Assembly (NCBI GenBank): GCA_030280995.1
Contig: JASXTE010000001.1
Coordinates: forward strand, 3,098,001-3,162,000
DNA from: Hemileia vastatrix
Lineage: Eukaryota; Basidiomycota; Pucciniomycetes; Pucciniales; Zaghouaniaceae
Direction of reading: 5' to 3'
Length of the DNA: 64,000 nucleotides
Shown here: one piece after another, positions 21,840 through 33,491 of the stretch
Layout: every line of letters starts with the position of its first letter
Position numbering within the stretch: the first letter of the stretch is position 1
Made by a program: the position numbers and the translations under genes
Notes under the pieces: model-generated
What the model was told of the DNA's origin: nothing
Databases searched by the model: none
Seen by the model: the letters and a program-made list of their open reading frames with translations, nothing else

Positions 21840-23874
21840 TAGGGGGTTTTGGTTCCAGAAAATCCACACTTATTTAAGTGCAGATTTCTGAAACACACTA
21901 TCCCCAACACTAGTGAGTTTCAAAATAAAGTAAGTCACTTATTTCACTCAAATCTGCACTTTCTTAACCAAAAGTGCTGATTTCACCATAACATTTCATT
22001 TTACTGATTTTTCAGCATCATCCTTTCTCAACCCATCTCTCCAGGTAAGTCATTTTTTAATTTTAATTTTTATATTTACTAATTAATATTTTTTTTCTTT
22101 TTTTTCTTTCTTTTTTCCCCGTCATCATCCTCCTTCCCCCCCTTCTTGGCTGCCTCCTACCTCTCTCCCCTGCCTGAATGGGGTATTTTATAGCCCCCAC
22201 CTCTCCTCCACCTCAATCACCTCTAAAACCCCAGACAGGCAGCTTTCCTGTCTAGCTGAGGTACCTTTCCCTCCCCCAATACACCACCACCTCCCACCAT
22301 GGTACATTTACCCTCCCCCACCTCCACCTCATATGTTGTTTTGGTTTATAGAGGGTTTTTGAAAAAGAGCATGGGCTTTTTTTATGTCTCAATAGCACAA
22401 AAATTACCACAGAATGTACACACTGATTATTAAATTTAATTTTTTATGTAATTTTTTTATTTTTTCATTTTTTTTCAGGACTTGCTTGATGCCAGATAAG
22501 ATAAAAAATTTACGCAAAAAAGGTGCTAAACAAATTTTAATATATATGGTAAGCAAAGAACATATATATATTTAAACAAACTTGAAGGGAGATAGCTCAC
22601 ACAAAAAAAATCAAATTGTGCATGATTGTTGAAGAATAACACATTGCTTATTATTCTTTCTCAAGAAGATAATGTGATGGTAGTAGCAGTGACAAATGAT
22701 ATTGTAGAGTAAATTTTTAAAAAATTTATCAAAAATCCCAAAGGTTTAAAATTGATATTCCCATCCATGATCCATGAGCAGAGCTAGTCATTGCTCTCCT
22801 GAATACATTTTCACACATTAAAATCCTTCAAGTCAATTTACCATTTATTGATTTTTTTACCTTGTTTTATAGTTCTTGTTGCAGATGGTGGATCTATATC
22901 AAACTATTCAGAATACTCAGTCTAGTTTTATTCAATAATAATAAAAAAAGACTTACAAAAAAATGGCCCAGTAGTTGTGGTTTGAGGGATGGGAGGTTGA
23001 AACATTTGGATTGTGGGTTTGGAGGTAGAAGTGAAGGGGAAGAGATGGGGGAAAGGAATGGGTGGTGAGCAAGCAACAAAAATCCTGTTCTTGGCACTGT
23101 ATTTTAGATTGTAAGAAACCTGACATTAATAGCAGACCCCTTTCAGATTTTGTCGCTAAAAATGCTAGGTAACTCTTACCAACTTTTGCATTTTTTCATA
23201 ATTACTTTATTATATAGCTGTAAAACCTTACACCTACCCCCATCTCAATCTGATCTAAAAGCTATAGCCTTACAAATTCAACAGCTTCAAGACTTGGTAC
23301 CACAACTACAAATAGAAAAAAAAGATTATTTCAAAAAAACCAGCAAACACCCACTCTACAACTATAAGTTTAAATTTTAATTAAATTACTAGAGTGGACC
23401 ATAATTGTTCATTTATTGAACACTCTATAAGGATAAAAGTAATAAAGAATAAATCATATTATCACCTTGATTGAAGATTGTTAGGTTTAGATTGGTTAGA
23501 ACTGAAATGGTGGTATTTATTGTATGTAGTTAGTGTTCCCAGATCCCCTCTCTTCATACTCTTATGGAGTGAAGAGAGAGAACCTACCTTGTGGGGCTTT
23601 TGGGAGTTGGGTGCACAGAGCACTACAAAGAACAATATTTTGGTGTGGATATGATCTATCTAACATCTAATTTATATAATTTAGATTAATATTAACCAGA
23701 AAAAGATGTGTGGTTTTGTACAATAATGATAGGCTTAACCCTAGAACTAATTCCATGAAAAACCTGTGTAAAGAGACTATCCTTAACAAATACCACCATT
23801 CTGTAGCACAATGTCAGCCTGTAGAGCTCTGGCAAGAACCAAATGTATTGTTTACCTGTAGCATGGTGTCAGCC
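21840..23874. other. TE-derived non-coding region
   Basis: It begins with a TAGGGGGTTTTGG terminus. It contains CTCTCCAGGTAAGTC and a C/T-rich block (about 22120-22320), which parallels the pattern at 14640 plus 15439-15850 in Harbinger copy B, so it is probably the left part of a related element. A 38-bp direct repeat, ending TCAGCCTGTAGAGCTCTGG, at about 23801 and 23856 overlaps the start of the copia LTR. I see no supported gene. Confidence 0.45.
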
Positions 23875-23971
23875 TGTAGAGCTCTGGAAAGAACTGGAGA
23901 ACAGGAGATGCTGCAACTACAGACTATATACATTCACACATAAATAAGTACATAATCCTAGTGACTTAACA
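23875..23971 (-). repeat. copia 3' LTR
   Basis: 97 bp on the plus strand, TGTAGAGCTCTGG to GTGACTTAACA. Identity to the other LTR is roughly 85-88 percent by eye. Confidence 0.85.
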
Positions 23972-24109
23972 TCGCCCACTTATTTATGATAAAATATTAC
24001 TGATATACCCCAATTCACACATAAAAAAATCCAAAAATAGAAAAAATAGAAAAGAAATAAAATAAAGCAAGGAAAAAGAAAGAGAGAAGAAATATAACCC
24101 CATCACTGC

Positions 24110-24430
24110 ACACAGACATCCTTCCTGCTAAGCATTTTCAGAGATGGGATCAGTGATTTTGTGAAAATATCTGCATGTATTTGAGCAGTGGGAACCCATT
24201 CCAAAGTTACTTTTTTCAGGAAGAGCTTTTCATTCACCATACAGAAACACATATTCACATTCTGTGACCTCTTTTTTCCTGGATTATCTTCTTCATTGTC
24301 AATTTCTCCTTTTTTGTCACAGAAGATCTTTATTGGGGGGATATCAGGGAATATGTCTTTGAGAAGATTTTAAATCCAGATTGAACCCTTCATACCACCA
24401 CCAATTGCCACATATTCAGCAGTGCATGAT
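24110..24430 (-). pseudogene. copia RNase H remnant
   Basis: On the minus strand the reading is VAIGGGMKGSIW, a block around KIFCDKKGEI, then WVPTAQIHADIFTKSLIPSL. The last is the usual copia RNase H ending (QxADxxTK). One stop follows SIWI. It lies just inside the 3' LTR, as expected. Confidence 0.7.
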
Positions 24431-24742
24431 GAATCACTAACTTTCAGTTGGTGCCTTGAGCTCTACACAATAGAAAAGAGTTTAGGAGAAGGAGATTTCC
24501 ACCTTGAGCTCTTGAGAACTCTTTGTTATTCCAAGTGGAATCAGAAAAAGAAAGGATTTCAAGTGGAGAATTTTGGTGAATATGAATGTGGAGACTTATG
24601 TTGGAAGTGTTTTGAACATATTTGAGCAGATGTTTTAGAGAAATCCATTGAGTGGCAGTAGTTTGAGAGGAGAATTATGCTAAAAAATTGAAAGGTAGAG
24701 GCAGGTCTGGCCTAGTTGCCACTGCCACATAACTGAGAGCAC

Positions 24743-25560
24743 CTAGAAAGAGAGATATTTAGTTCTATCAATAGCTACCTCTTTGTCTTTGGCTGTGGTA
24801 ATCTCTAGATTAGTTGGTAGGGGGGATCTTTTTTTCAATACAGAGAGGCTATGAGCTTTCAGAATATTTTCAATGAGCTGAAAATTGTTCAAATCAAAAC
24901 ATTCTGGAACTTTATTGATAGAAAAACCTACAGTACAATCCATATTATTATTCCACTTTACCTTTAAACTACCATCCAAACATTCCTCCAATTCCATCAA
25001 TACCTCCATACTACTTCCAGTAACTATACTGTCATCAACATCTATCCAAATAACATTCACACATCCCTTTTTTCTGATAACATAGAAACTTTATCATATT
25101 GACTTGCCTTATAGCCAAGAGAATTTAAGTTGCTGGCTATATGAAGCCTCAAGCATTGTGCTGCTTGTTTAGTGCCATATAGAGCTTTTTTCAAGCAGAG
25201 AGAATTTCCAATGTCATGTAGCTGGTAACCTTCAGGAGGGCACACCCAGATTTATTCATCAATTGGGCTGTGAAGATAAGCAGAAGTGGCATAAAAGGAT
25301 TTTACAGGCCTTTTGTGATAAGCAGCTAAATTGAGGGGAATGTGTTTTGAAGCAAATGAGGCAGTTGGAGAAAAAGTGTCAGTCAAATCAATTCCAAACT
25401 GTTTCAAGAAACCTTTGGCAACATATAAAGCTATCTAGGTTGGAGATTTGGATGAAATATTTTTAATGGTGAACACCCATTTATAATTTGTTAGTTTGGT
25501 GCCAGGAGGAAGCTTTTCTTCATACCATACATGCATATCTTTCATGTTCAATGGTTCCTT
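24743..25560 (-). pseudogene. copia reverse transcriptase (RVT_2) remnant
   Basis: The segments in order on the minus strand are KLPPGTKLTNYKWVF, FGIDLTDTFSPTASF, VCPPEGYQL, LCLKKALYGTKQAAQCLRLH and VIWIDVDDSIVTGSS. Copia RT normally has YVDD; here the residue before VDD is D. The PEGY and LKKALYGxKQAxR motifs are characteristic. Stops and a shift (about 25057-25080) break it. Confidence 0.8.
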
Positions 25561-26276
25561 TTTGCATGCTTGGTTCCACTTATGACTTTTAGGTGAGAAT
25601 ATATCTTGAAAGTGGGTTCTTAGAATGATGGATTATTGGGATAAAGATTTCTTTAAAGTGTCATGTAAAGCTTTTTCTTGTGACAGAATGGTCTTTTCAT
25701 TCTTGAAATCACCTAGTTTCATGGAATTAAGGATATTATGAAGAGAACCTTTATATGGTGGTTGTTGATAAGCAGCTTTGTGAATAGGAAGTTATTTTCC
25801 AGGGAAAACAGTCATAGTTGATTTAAAAAAGGAATTCAACTCTGTATTCCAAAAAATCCAACCTGCATTATTTAAAGAATAACCTACACATTTACAAACT
25901 AAAGCATGTTGGTCCAGTTTGTGTCAAGTTTCTTTATGAATGGGGAAAAAATCTGTTTCACCAAATATTCTGAGGTTGGAGTTAGCTGAATAACCATTGT
26001 ACATGAGCTATAGGAGAGTTTTATCACCAGTTTTGACATTGGGAAGTCAATTGTAGACATGTGCCACCCTTTTATATGCTTGGCCCCAGAAACAATCAGG
26101 TATCTCACTTGCTAGCAGAATAGTCCCAAAAATTTCACCAACTGTCCTGTTGAAGTTTTCAGCTGATCCATTTTGTTCATGATAGTGTAGACAAATAACT
26201 TCATGAGTAGTCCAATTTCAGTCAGGATTTGTGCCATCTGTTTAAAGTGCATTTCCCCCCCATCATTTTGTAATGC

Positions 26277-27134
26277 TTAAAGCTTTTTACTGGTGACATT
26301 TTTCAGCTTTTTATAAAATGTAAAAAAAGCAGAATTAGCTTCAGATTTTCTATTGAGTAGAAAAACCTCACCATAAGAAGTTGATCTTTCCCTGAAAAAA
26401 GCTGGAAATATTGCACCATGAATGGTAGGATCCATGGGGCCAACAATGTCTCCAAAAATAAGGCTCATCATTGAATCAGGTCTGGCTTCATGTGTAGCTG
26501 AAGGTTTTCTTGTACTTTTGGCTATCTGAAAATCTTCACAATCAATTTTACCTGGTGGAATTGAAAAATTTAATCCAGTACCAACTCTAGTTTTGATGAT
26601 ATTTCTGATTGTGTTTTCACTGGTATGACCAAGTCTTCTGTGCCAATCTATGAAAGAGCCCTTTTCAGCTGGTGGTTGGTTGATATGATCATTCTTTTTA
26701 ACAGTACACAACAGAGAAGGATGCAAGGAATAATGGTAAGTAGAAACATCATTTGTATTCCAATAACTAAACCTAATTACATCTAGGATCCATTGATTCT
26801 TTGTGTTTTCTAAGTGCCCTGTAATAATCATATCATATTTAAAATTATTCCCCAAGCTCTTGTCTTCAGAGCATAAACCAAAACAAAAACCACTATCCAC
26901 CAGATCAAAAAGAGAAATTAGAGTAGTTCTAACATCTGCATATTAAAAAACACTGGCAATGGTACCAACTTTTATATCTCCCTTTATTTTCAGGTCCCCT
27001 ATACGAGTAATAAATGAAGAAGGACAATTAGTTGCTACTTTGATTGAGATTTGGTTTTTAAAAAGTCTGAAATTGCTGAGAAGGCTTACATTTCCAGTGA
27101 CATTGTTGGTTGCTCCAGAATCCAAGATTTCCAC
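26277..27134 (-). pseudogene. copia protease and integrase remnant
   Basis: Protease: LDSGATNNVTGN carries the DSGA active site (about 27110-27134). GAG-pre-integrase: WHRRLGHTSENTI. Integrase: SLIFGDIVGPM with the first catalytic Asp, then FLLNRKSEANSAFFTFYKKL. The zinc-binding HHCC is partly lost (CEDFQIAKSTR instead of CxxC). A stop separates protease and integrase near 26943. Confidence 0.75.
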
Positions 27135-27339
27135 ATTTCCTGCAAATGCTTTATGTCACCACTCTGTACTGTTTAGATCAATCTGTGCAACCTGTTCACA
27201 CAAGGCCTCAACAGTTTTCTCAAAAATTGAGACTTTGTCAGCTTCAACCTGGAAATCTCTAGCTCTAATCTGCCTTCATTGGGGTCTCTGGTAGGTGATG
27301 TAAACTGGTTTGTCTTTTGCAAAAGTGGCAGAACAATCT

Positions 27340-28130
27340 CTCATAATGTAGAGTCTTTCAGAAAAGGTGGAAGAGTAAAAATTGTAAGGACAGTGAGAAA
27401 AAACATGGGCAGTTTATTTGCATTCATGAAATTGTCTTTGAGCATCAGGGGGTCTGTAGGAGTCAGTTTGGCATTGAGGATGAGCTGTTGTATTAAAAAT
27501 GGGTTCAGTTGGTAAACAAGCAGTATGATTTGTTTAAACAATATCTATATTGGCTCTGTTCTGTGCTAATGTTGGCATGAGTTGACAGAAATCTTCAGAA
27601 GTGACTGATTTTAAGTCAGGACGGTTATCTAGGGAAACACAAAGATCAACATAAAGGTCCTTCAGGGATGACAGCAAAAGAGTATGAGACATTAGAGCCT
27701 TCAAAACCTTTTGGTAAAACACAATTCCCTTCTGTTAAATTACATCAAAGTACTTGTTGAAGGCTTCCAAATATTCACTATGTGATGTAAATTGAGCTTG
27801 TTTCAAATTTATGAAATTACATATAGCTGTCATGATTGATGTGGGATTGTATCTAGTGAATTTGTTGGTAATGTGAGTATAGGTTTTACATGCTTTCCAG
27901 TCTGTCAAAATTTCATGGTGCAAACTAAGAGAAATTGAGTGGACAAGGATAAGATTTGTAACTCTGTCTTCAAAATCATCAGGACCAGGTTCATTGTCTA
28001 TTGCATAAGCCCTTGTTCCAAGGAAATCTTTGATAACAGCCATGAAATTATTTTTCCACTCAGAGAAGTTGCTACCTGATGTCTCAAGACTGGGGATGAA
28101 CTTGTTAAAATCAATTACATTTTTAACATT
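27340..28130 (-). pseudogene. copia gag remnant
   Basis: The minus strand reads GSNFSEWKNNFMAVIKDFL, then TDWKACKTYTHITNKF and SIMTAICNFINLKQ, the pattern of UBN2-type copia gag proteins. A stop and shift at about 27722 separate the second half (27534-27722). Confidence 0.7.
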
Positions 28131-28139
28131 TTTTGTCTC

Positions 28140-28840
28140 TCAAACATCCCTATAGGCTGTGCAAGGTAAGGGGGAACAGGGTGGAGAAAAGGGGAAACCA
28201 AATGGCCTTGTACAGTCGATGGTTGAGATTTGGTAGTTGGCATTATGTTAGGTAAGGTAGAAAGGTAGGGGTCTAAAGATAGTTCCCCTATTTCATGAGT
28301 AATTTTATTGATATGGGTAGGGTCGGGGTTAGGATGTGGAGGGAGTGGCGCCTTACTCTGTTTAAGGTTGGTTACCTTGCTATGGATAGGGTTGTGCGCC
28401 TTTCTGTGTGCAGGGGTAATGGTAAGATTTGGTGGGAGTAGGGCCTTTCAAGTAGGTAGACCCTGCAAGGGAAGCCAAGGTGAAGAAGAGGGAGGGGGAT
28501 ATTTGGATTTACACAAGTCAAGTGGTGTGGGGGGAGTGGCTGGTATAGGGGTAAGGGTAGGGGGTGGTGTAATGGATACTTTATCAGTATGAGCACAGGT
28601 GTTGTGCAAGGTAAATGGGTAAGTCAGGGTTTCAAAATGATCAATACCAAGGCTTTGCAGCTCTCATCTGGAAATGGAGAAAGTGATTTGAGTTGATTTA
28701 TTTTTACCAGCACAGGGTTTTGGTGAGTCTCTTTCAAAAATGCGCTGGGGGTCTTTTGGCTACTAGCGTTCCTAGTGTTGCTAATGCTGTGGAGTTCTTT
28801 ATGGCTAAAGTTTCATTGCCCACGGGTACAGCCCATAACC
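28140..28840. other. copia 5' leader and G-rich stretch
   Basis: This lies between the 5' LTR and gag. The plus strand is G-rich (GGGGTAAGGGTAGGGGG around 28548-28564). The open frames here are low-complexity, with no recognisable product. Confidence 0.45.
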
Positions 28841-28959
28841 TTTTGAACTCCAGAAAGAATTGGAGAACAGGAGACTCTGCGACTACAGACTATATACATT
28901 CACACATAACTAAGTACATAGCCCTTGTGACTTAACACATTCTACCCCATCTCTGCCCA

Positions 28960-29063
28960 AATTTTTTATTTTTGCAAAAACCATGTCAAAGGACATCTCC
29001 ACTTATTTTGGTAAACCCTGTTGGTATGTATATTTTGAACCTGGCAACATCACTTGTTCCATT
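28960..29063 (+). repeat. Left half of the interrupted target repeat, ending in ATT duplication
   Basis: GGACATCTCCACTTATTTTGG to CATCACTTGTTCC continues, after removal of the giant element, at AAGACCCATTGG (55929). ATT at 29061-29063 is the left target duplication. Confidence 0.88.
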
Positions 29064-29104
29064 CACCACAGAAAAAATGGGGGGGTATTGCTAGCAATAC
29101 CCCT
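29064..29104. repeat. Left 41-bp TIR of the giant element
   Basis: CACCACAG, six A, T, seven G, then a palindrome centred on GCTAGC. It is identical to the inverse of 55885-55925. Confidence 0.95.
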
Positions 29105-29958
29105 CATTTAAAAATGTTGGGAAGTGGTTGGAAAGCTGTTGGAAGGCTGTTGGGAGTTCATTGTGAAACCAGATTTAAATTAATTGGACAAAGATTTGGT
29201 AATAAGTTAGACCTAGGTTCAACAGAAATCAATCACAGGTTTCTTGGAGCTTGGTGATTACTTTGATTTTGAGCTGAGCACAGATTGAGCAAAGCTTGAA
29301 CATATCACTTAACATATCATAATATTCACTTTCCCATCTTGTGGAAAGCAAAATTTGATATTCATTCTAAGAATATCTACATATATTTTCTTGCCAAGTT
29401 GGTAACAGAAGTTTAAACTGTAGTATCTCAATTATTACACTAGACTACATAGATATTTGATAAAACATACAATTCAAATCAATTTTAATATTATTGAGAT
29501 CACCATAAGTGTCTGTCCAAAGACTTACAAAAAGTATGTTAGTATCAAGACATCGTTCTAGGTAGTAGTTTCAATTTGGATTTTGAACTGACATCTAAAG
29601 CATTTTACTATTAGACAGAAACATAAATAAGTGTAATAAGAGTGAAATTATTCTATTTTGTGATTATAATGTAACAATAAAGCACATTTTTCTTGAGAAA
29701 ATTTTTCTTCTTCCACAAACCAAAATTTACTCTATAGGCTCAAGATTTATTTTTAAGCCATATTATTCATTTCAGTTATCATTGATTTACTTCCAATATT
29801 TATTAAAAAGATAATAATAATACATGTGAAAGAATTATGAGCTTAGCATAGCATATGCTAAAAAGTTATTTTGTCCTTTTATTCAAAACTGATTATTCAT
29901 TTTTTGCTTCAATTCATCTTTTAACAACCACTATCTTCAGATACTATTCTTACTTAAT
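29105..29958. other. AT-rich 5' non-coding part of the giant element
   Basis: No gene is supported. GTTGGAAAGCTGTTGGAAGGCTGTTGG near 29127-29153 is a short direct repeat close to the TIR. It probably contains the SNF2 promoter. Confidence 0.4.
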
Positions 29959-32387
29959 ATGTCAAGTCTCAGATGTGTTGGAAAGTTCTCAATAACGATT
30001 GATCAAATTTATATGAATGTAATTTCAAGATTTCAAAACTCACCAACCCCCACGATTTTACAGCGAGGCCATTTGAATGTTCATATTTTTGGACTATTCA
30101 AAGAAAGAAAACCAACCCTTGTCGGTAATCTTTCTCAAGTGCAGAGTCAGCACATTGGACCACTATTGGGTGACATTGGGTCTGGATCTCACCATTTAAA
30201 CCAAAGAAGTGCCTTGAATCCTATGAAGCCTTTCTATTTTCATGCTTACTTGTTTCCAGTTTTTGGTAATCAGTATCAACTTTGGGGATGCCTCTTTTCT
30301 TCAAGTACACTAATCAGTTTTGCTAAAGAAGCATTTTCTTCTTCTCAAATCGATTTATGTCCGATCCTGAACTACGACTCCACTATCTTTTTTAATATCC
30401 CGCATGTAATTTTTGAAGGCTCTTTCCAAATATCTCAGAGTACTCAAGATTGGAAAGCTGATCAACTTATCCGAGGAATCAAAACAGTTCTCAAAACACA
30501 TCAACTTCAAGCAATAAATTTTATGATTGACAATGAACAAATGTTAAAGGAAAAGTTGGATATCATGTGGAGGCACCAGGACAACCATTGGCTTAGAACT
30601 GGATTCGATGACTATAAAGATCAGTTTCCTAACAATCAATTAACCCCTGAAGGAAACAGGTCAATACTTGCTGATGATATGGGTTTGGGAAAGACGCTTT
30701 CAACTCTTTCTCTTATAAGTGCAACTCAAAGTGAAGCAAGACAATTCCAGGTATCGGAAAATCAAGAAGGTATTAATCGGAGTTCAGCCACACTGATTAT
30801 ATGACCCCTGGCAACACTATTGAATTGGATCAATGAAATAAGTGTGAACTTTGAAGATAATGCGCTTCCTTTCAAGGTTCTTTATGGGAAGGATTGTCAA
30901 AATACTAACGTCAATGAGCTACAGGACACTGCTATTGTTTTAATGACCTATGAAACAGCTAGCCCAACAATGTCAAAAAATCAAAGCCAAAAAAAGATAC
31001 CGGTGACTCAAAAGCTCTTTTGGTATAGAGTTGTTTTAGATGAAGCTCAGTTAGTGCCCATTTCTATATCTAAAACTTAAAACTTAATTTTTATAATCAA
31101 TTTTTATAAATATTCTTTTAGTTACATTAAAAATACTTACTCGCAGAGGGCTCAAACAATATTTGACTTGGAATCCCAACACCGACTATGCTTGACTGGA
31201 ACTCCACTTCAGAACAGGCCCACTGACCTTCAAAGTCTAATATTTTTTCTTAGAATCAAAAAGTGGCAAGAAGACTGGTTATGGAAGAATTTCCTTTTTC
31301 CAGGTTTGCAAAAAGGAAAGGCTAATTCTATTAAATCAATCAATCACTTAATGAAAGTCATAAGCCTACGTAGAACAAAGGATGCAATTTTGTCTCTTCC
31401 AAAAAAGATTCAAAGGGGGATATTGGTTCAATTAGCAGATCCATGGAGGTCTAAACTTGATGTGCTTCAAGAAGGATTCACTGAGCGATATGGGCCCTCC
31501 AGAAGCACTGACATCCCTTGGGACTCATCTGAGTTTCTAAGAGAGCTGATGATTTTAAGAAAATTCTGCAACCATCCAATCTACAAAAATCTGGATGAAA
31601 CTCCAACTTTTGATTTTACCTGGCAGAATTCCACAAAGATTTGTCATCTTATAGGCCACTTAAAAAACTTTTTTTCTGGTGAAAGGGGTATAAATTTTCC
31701 AAAAGCTGTTATATTCTCCAACTTTTCAGACTTTTTGCAGATGTAAGTGATTCTATAATGAATTGTTTTACAAAATTGTGTTGGCTTATTAAAAACAATT
31801 TTCTAATATTTCAAAATAGAATAAAAATGGCTTTAGATGACCACAATATTAGGTATACCCAGCTTACAGGTGAACTCAGCAGGATAAAGCAAGACAAAAA
31901 TATGCATGAATTCCATTTTAATAAAAATTGCCAAGTTTTGGTTGGAACGATTCAGGCTGCAGGAGTGGGTATAGATCTCAGGTGTGCTCAAAATGTATAT
32001 ATAATGGTGAGCTCAATGTATTTTATTTCATATTAAGAACAAAAATATTAAATTTTTTATATGTTCAATGTTGAAATAGGAGCCAAATTGGAATCCAGCA
32101 GTTGAGAAGCAGGCTGTTGATCAGCTGTATAGAATGGGGCAGCAAAATGAAGTAAATGTTTTGAATTATTTTGTACAAGGAAGTATAGAATTCAGCATGT
32201 ATAAGATTCAAAGGAAAAAAATGGAGCTAACAATGTAAGCCAAATTTCATTTCTATAAATTTTAATGATAATAGTAATCATTAAAATTATGTTTTTGTTT
32301 TCAAGGCTAAGTGTCCCAAACAGTGGAAATGAGGAGTATGAGTGTGCAAACCTATTATTAAGGGAGTTTGTCAATCACTCACATTAG
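29959..32387 (+). pseudogene. SNF2-family ATPase/helicase, five exons, one internal stop
   Basis: Exons are 29959-31049, 31122-31742, 31820-32006, 32080-32234 and 32306-32387, joined by 72-77-bp GT-AG introns. Motifs: I ADDMGLGKTLSTLSL; Ia LII-PLATLLNW; II DEAH, created only by splicing (GAT GAA GCT CA joined to T); III RLCLTGTPLQN; a block with LRRTKDAILSLPKK; V GTIQAAGVGIDL; VI KQAVDQLYRMGQ. No RING or HIRAN domain is visible, so it looks like the bare two-lobe core of the RAD16/HLTF side of the family. Such proteins use ATP to remodel nucleosomes or protein-DNA complexes. Oddities: TGA at 30802-30804, where relatives have Cys or another residue before PL, and Gln in motif VI where Arg is usual (QAxxR). 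Its 3' end overlaps the convergent gene by 17 bp. If the stop is a sequencing error, the rest is intact. Confidence 0.88.
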
Positions 32388-33491
32388 AGGAAGAAAGAAT
32401 TTCAAGGAGAGCAGGTAAATTTATGGGATTTCGAGGATTTAAAAGTCTGAGTTGTTGAGGATTTAGAGATGCAAGATATAAGGGAGAATAACAGTCATTT
32501 GGCAAACCCCAGGGGACATGAGAAGGATTAAGGTTAGGGGATAATGTTGAAACCAAACTGATTCTTTTGTACAAGGCTAAGTCCTTTAGCACACTTCCAG
32601 AGTAGGTTGAAGTATCTCGAATATCAAAGTGTTGTTGGTCAAGATATTGTGCAACTTTAGAAAAATCTTCAGACCTCCATTGCATTAAGATACGTCTTAA
32701 CGATCCATCATTATCAATTTTGGTGTCTGAACAACACTTGATGTTTGTGAAAAGGTTGTGATAAGTTTCGCAATGTGGAAGTTGTTTAAGAAGTTTAGTT
32801 TGGTTAACTGAATTCTAAGAATCTTTGTTATTTGAAATAAAGGTCATAAATAAAAACAGTTGAAAAAAAGGGGATTTTCATACTTTTTTTTTATTCTATA
32901 TTTATGCTTTCTCACTTTGATTATTTCTTGAGAGCTATGAGAATCCTTCCCAAGTCTTAATTTATCAGCATGACCTAAAAACCAACGGTGAAGAACTCCC
33001 ATTTGATTTGAGAAGCTTATTTGAGTTGAGTCAATTGGATATGCAATCAAATTATTGGTTTTTAAGGCATTGTCCCAGTGTTTAATGAGAATATTTGCCA
33101 AGACCTGGTTCCATTTGTCAAACCAATCTAGGTTCCAAGCGAAAGTTGATCCTGGGAAACCGCACATGCGAAGGTGCTCAATAAAAGATTCACGGAAAAT
33201 TGGTGGAAACTTTTCCGAAACCGCTGAATTTGATTCTGGATGAGGTAGTTCAAAGGCGATGTTGCAAGAATTCATGTCGAATGATGAAAATCTGTCTAAT
33301 TGCTCTTCAGTAGGGTTTTGTTTCCATCCATTTGATTCTGGTGACATATCCAAAAGTGAACGACGAAAATTGTGTATAGATCTACAAAAGTGAGAATTGA
33401 ATGGAGGCAAAGTCTCATTAAAAATTCTATTAAGTCTTCGTGTGTTTGTGGGCAGGTTTCCATGAGGAAAGTAATAGTTACTAGGGTTCAT
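32371..33491 (-). CDS. Conserved TE accessory protein of unknown function (copy 1), two exons
   Basis: Exon 1 (33491 to about 32890) starts MNPSNYYFPHGNLPTNTRRL and contains FAWNLDWFDKWNQVLANILIK, MGVLHRWFLGHADKLRLG and a basic KVRKHKYRIKK end before a GTATGA donor. Exon 2 (about 32825-32371) contains LMQWRSEDFSKVAQYLD and GLPNDCYSPLYLASL. The last motif is shared with the accessory gene at 38372-40030 (IPKICYSATFLQGL after GWRNSELNDLF). Proteins of this pattern are familiar next to basidiomycete transposases but I know no function. A role like the DNA-binding TnpA of CACTA elements is conceivable. The splice phases of the obvious donor and acceptor do not match, so either another site is used or there is a small indel. 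Confidence 0.6.

Larger units (their letters stand above)
23875..28937 (-). mobile_element. Ty1/copia LTR retrotransposon, degenerate, about 5.1 kb
   Basis: 97-bp LTRs lie at 23875-23971 (3') and 28841-28937 (5'). On the minus strand they begin TGTTAAGTCAC and share GTGAATGTATATAGTCTGTAG. The coding order on the minus strand is gag, protease, integrase, reverse transcriptase, RNase H, the copia order. Next to the 5' LTR, GGTTATGGGC (28831-28840 reversed) matches the anticodon region of initiator tRNA-Met, the half-tRNA primer site known for copia. The flanks (CAGCC and CATTC) do not match, and stops and shifts run through every domain, so it is old. The LTR shares blocks with the TRIM at 5211-6258. 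Confidence 0.88.

Noticed and set aside
28308..28596. Gly-rich or Pro/His-rich proteins near the copia leader
   Set aside because: Low-complexity readings of a G-rich stretch inside the retroelement leader.
30802..30804. TGA in the SNF2 gene as a selenocysteine codon
   Set aside because: It replaces a frequently Cys position, but basidiomycetes are not known to have selenocysteine machinery and no SECIS-like hairpin was identified. Mutation or sequencing error is simpler.
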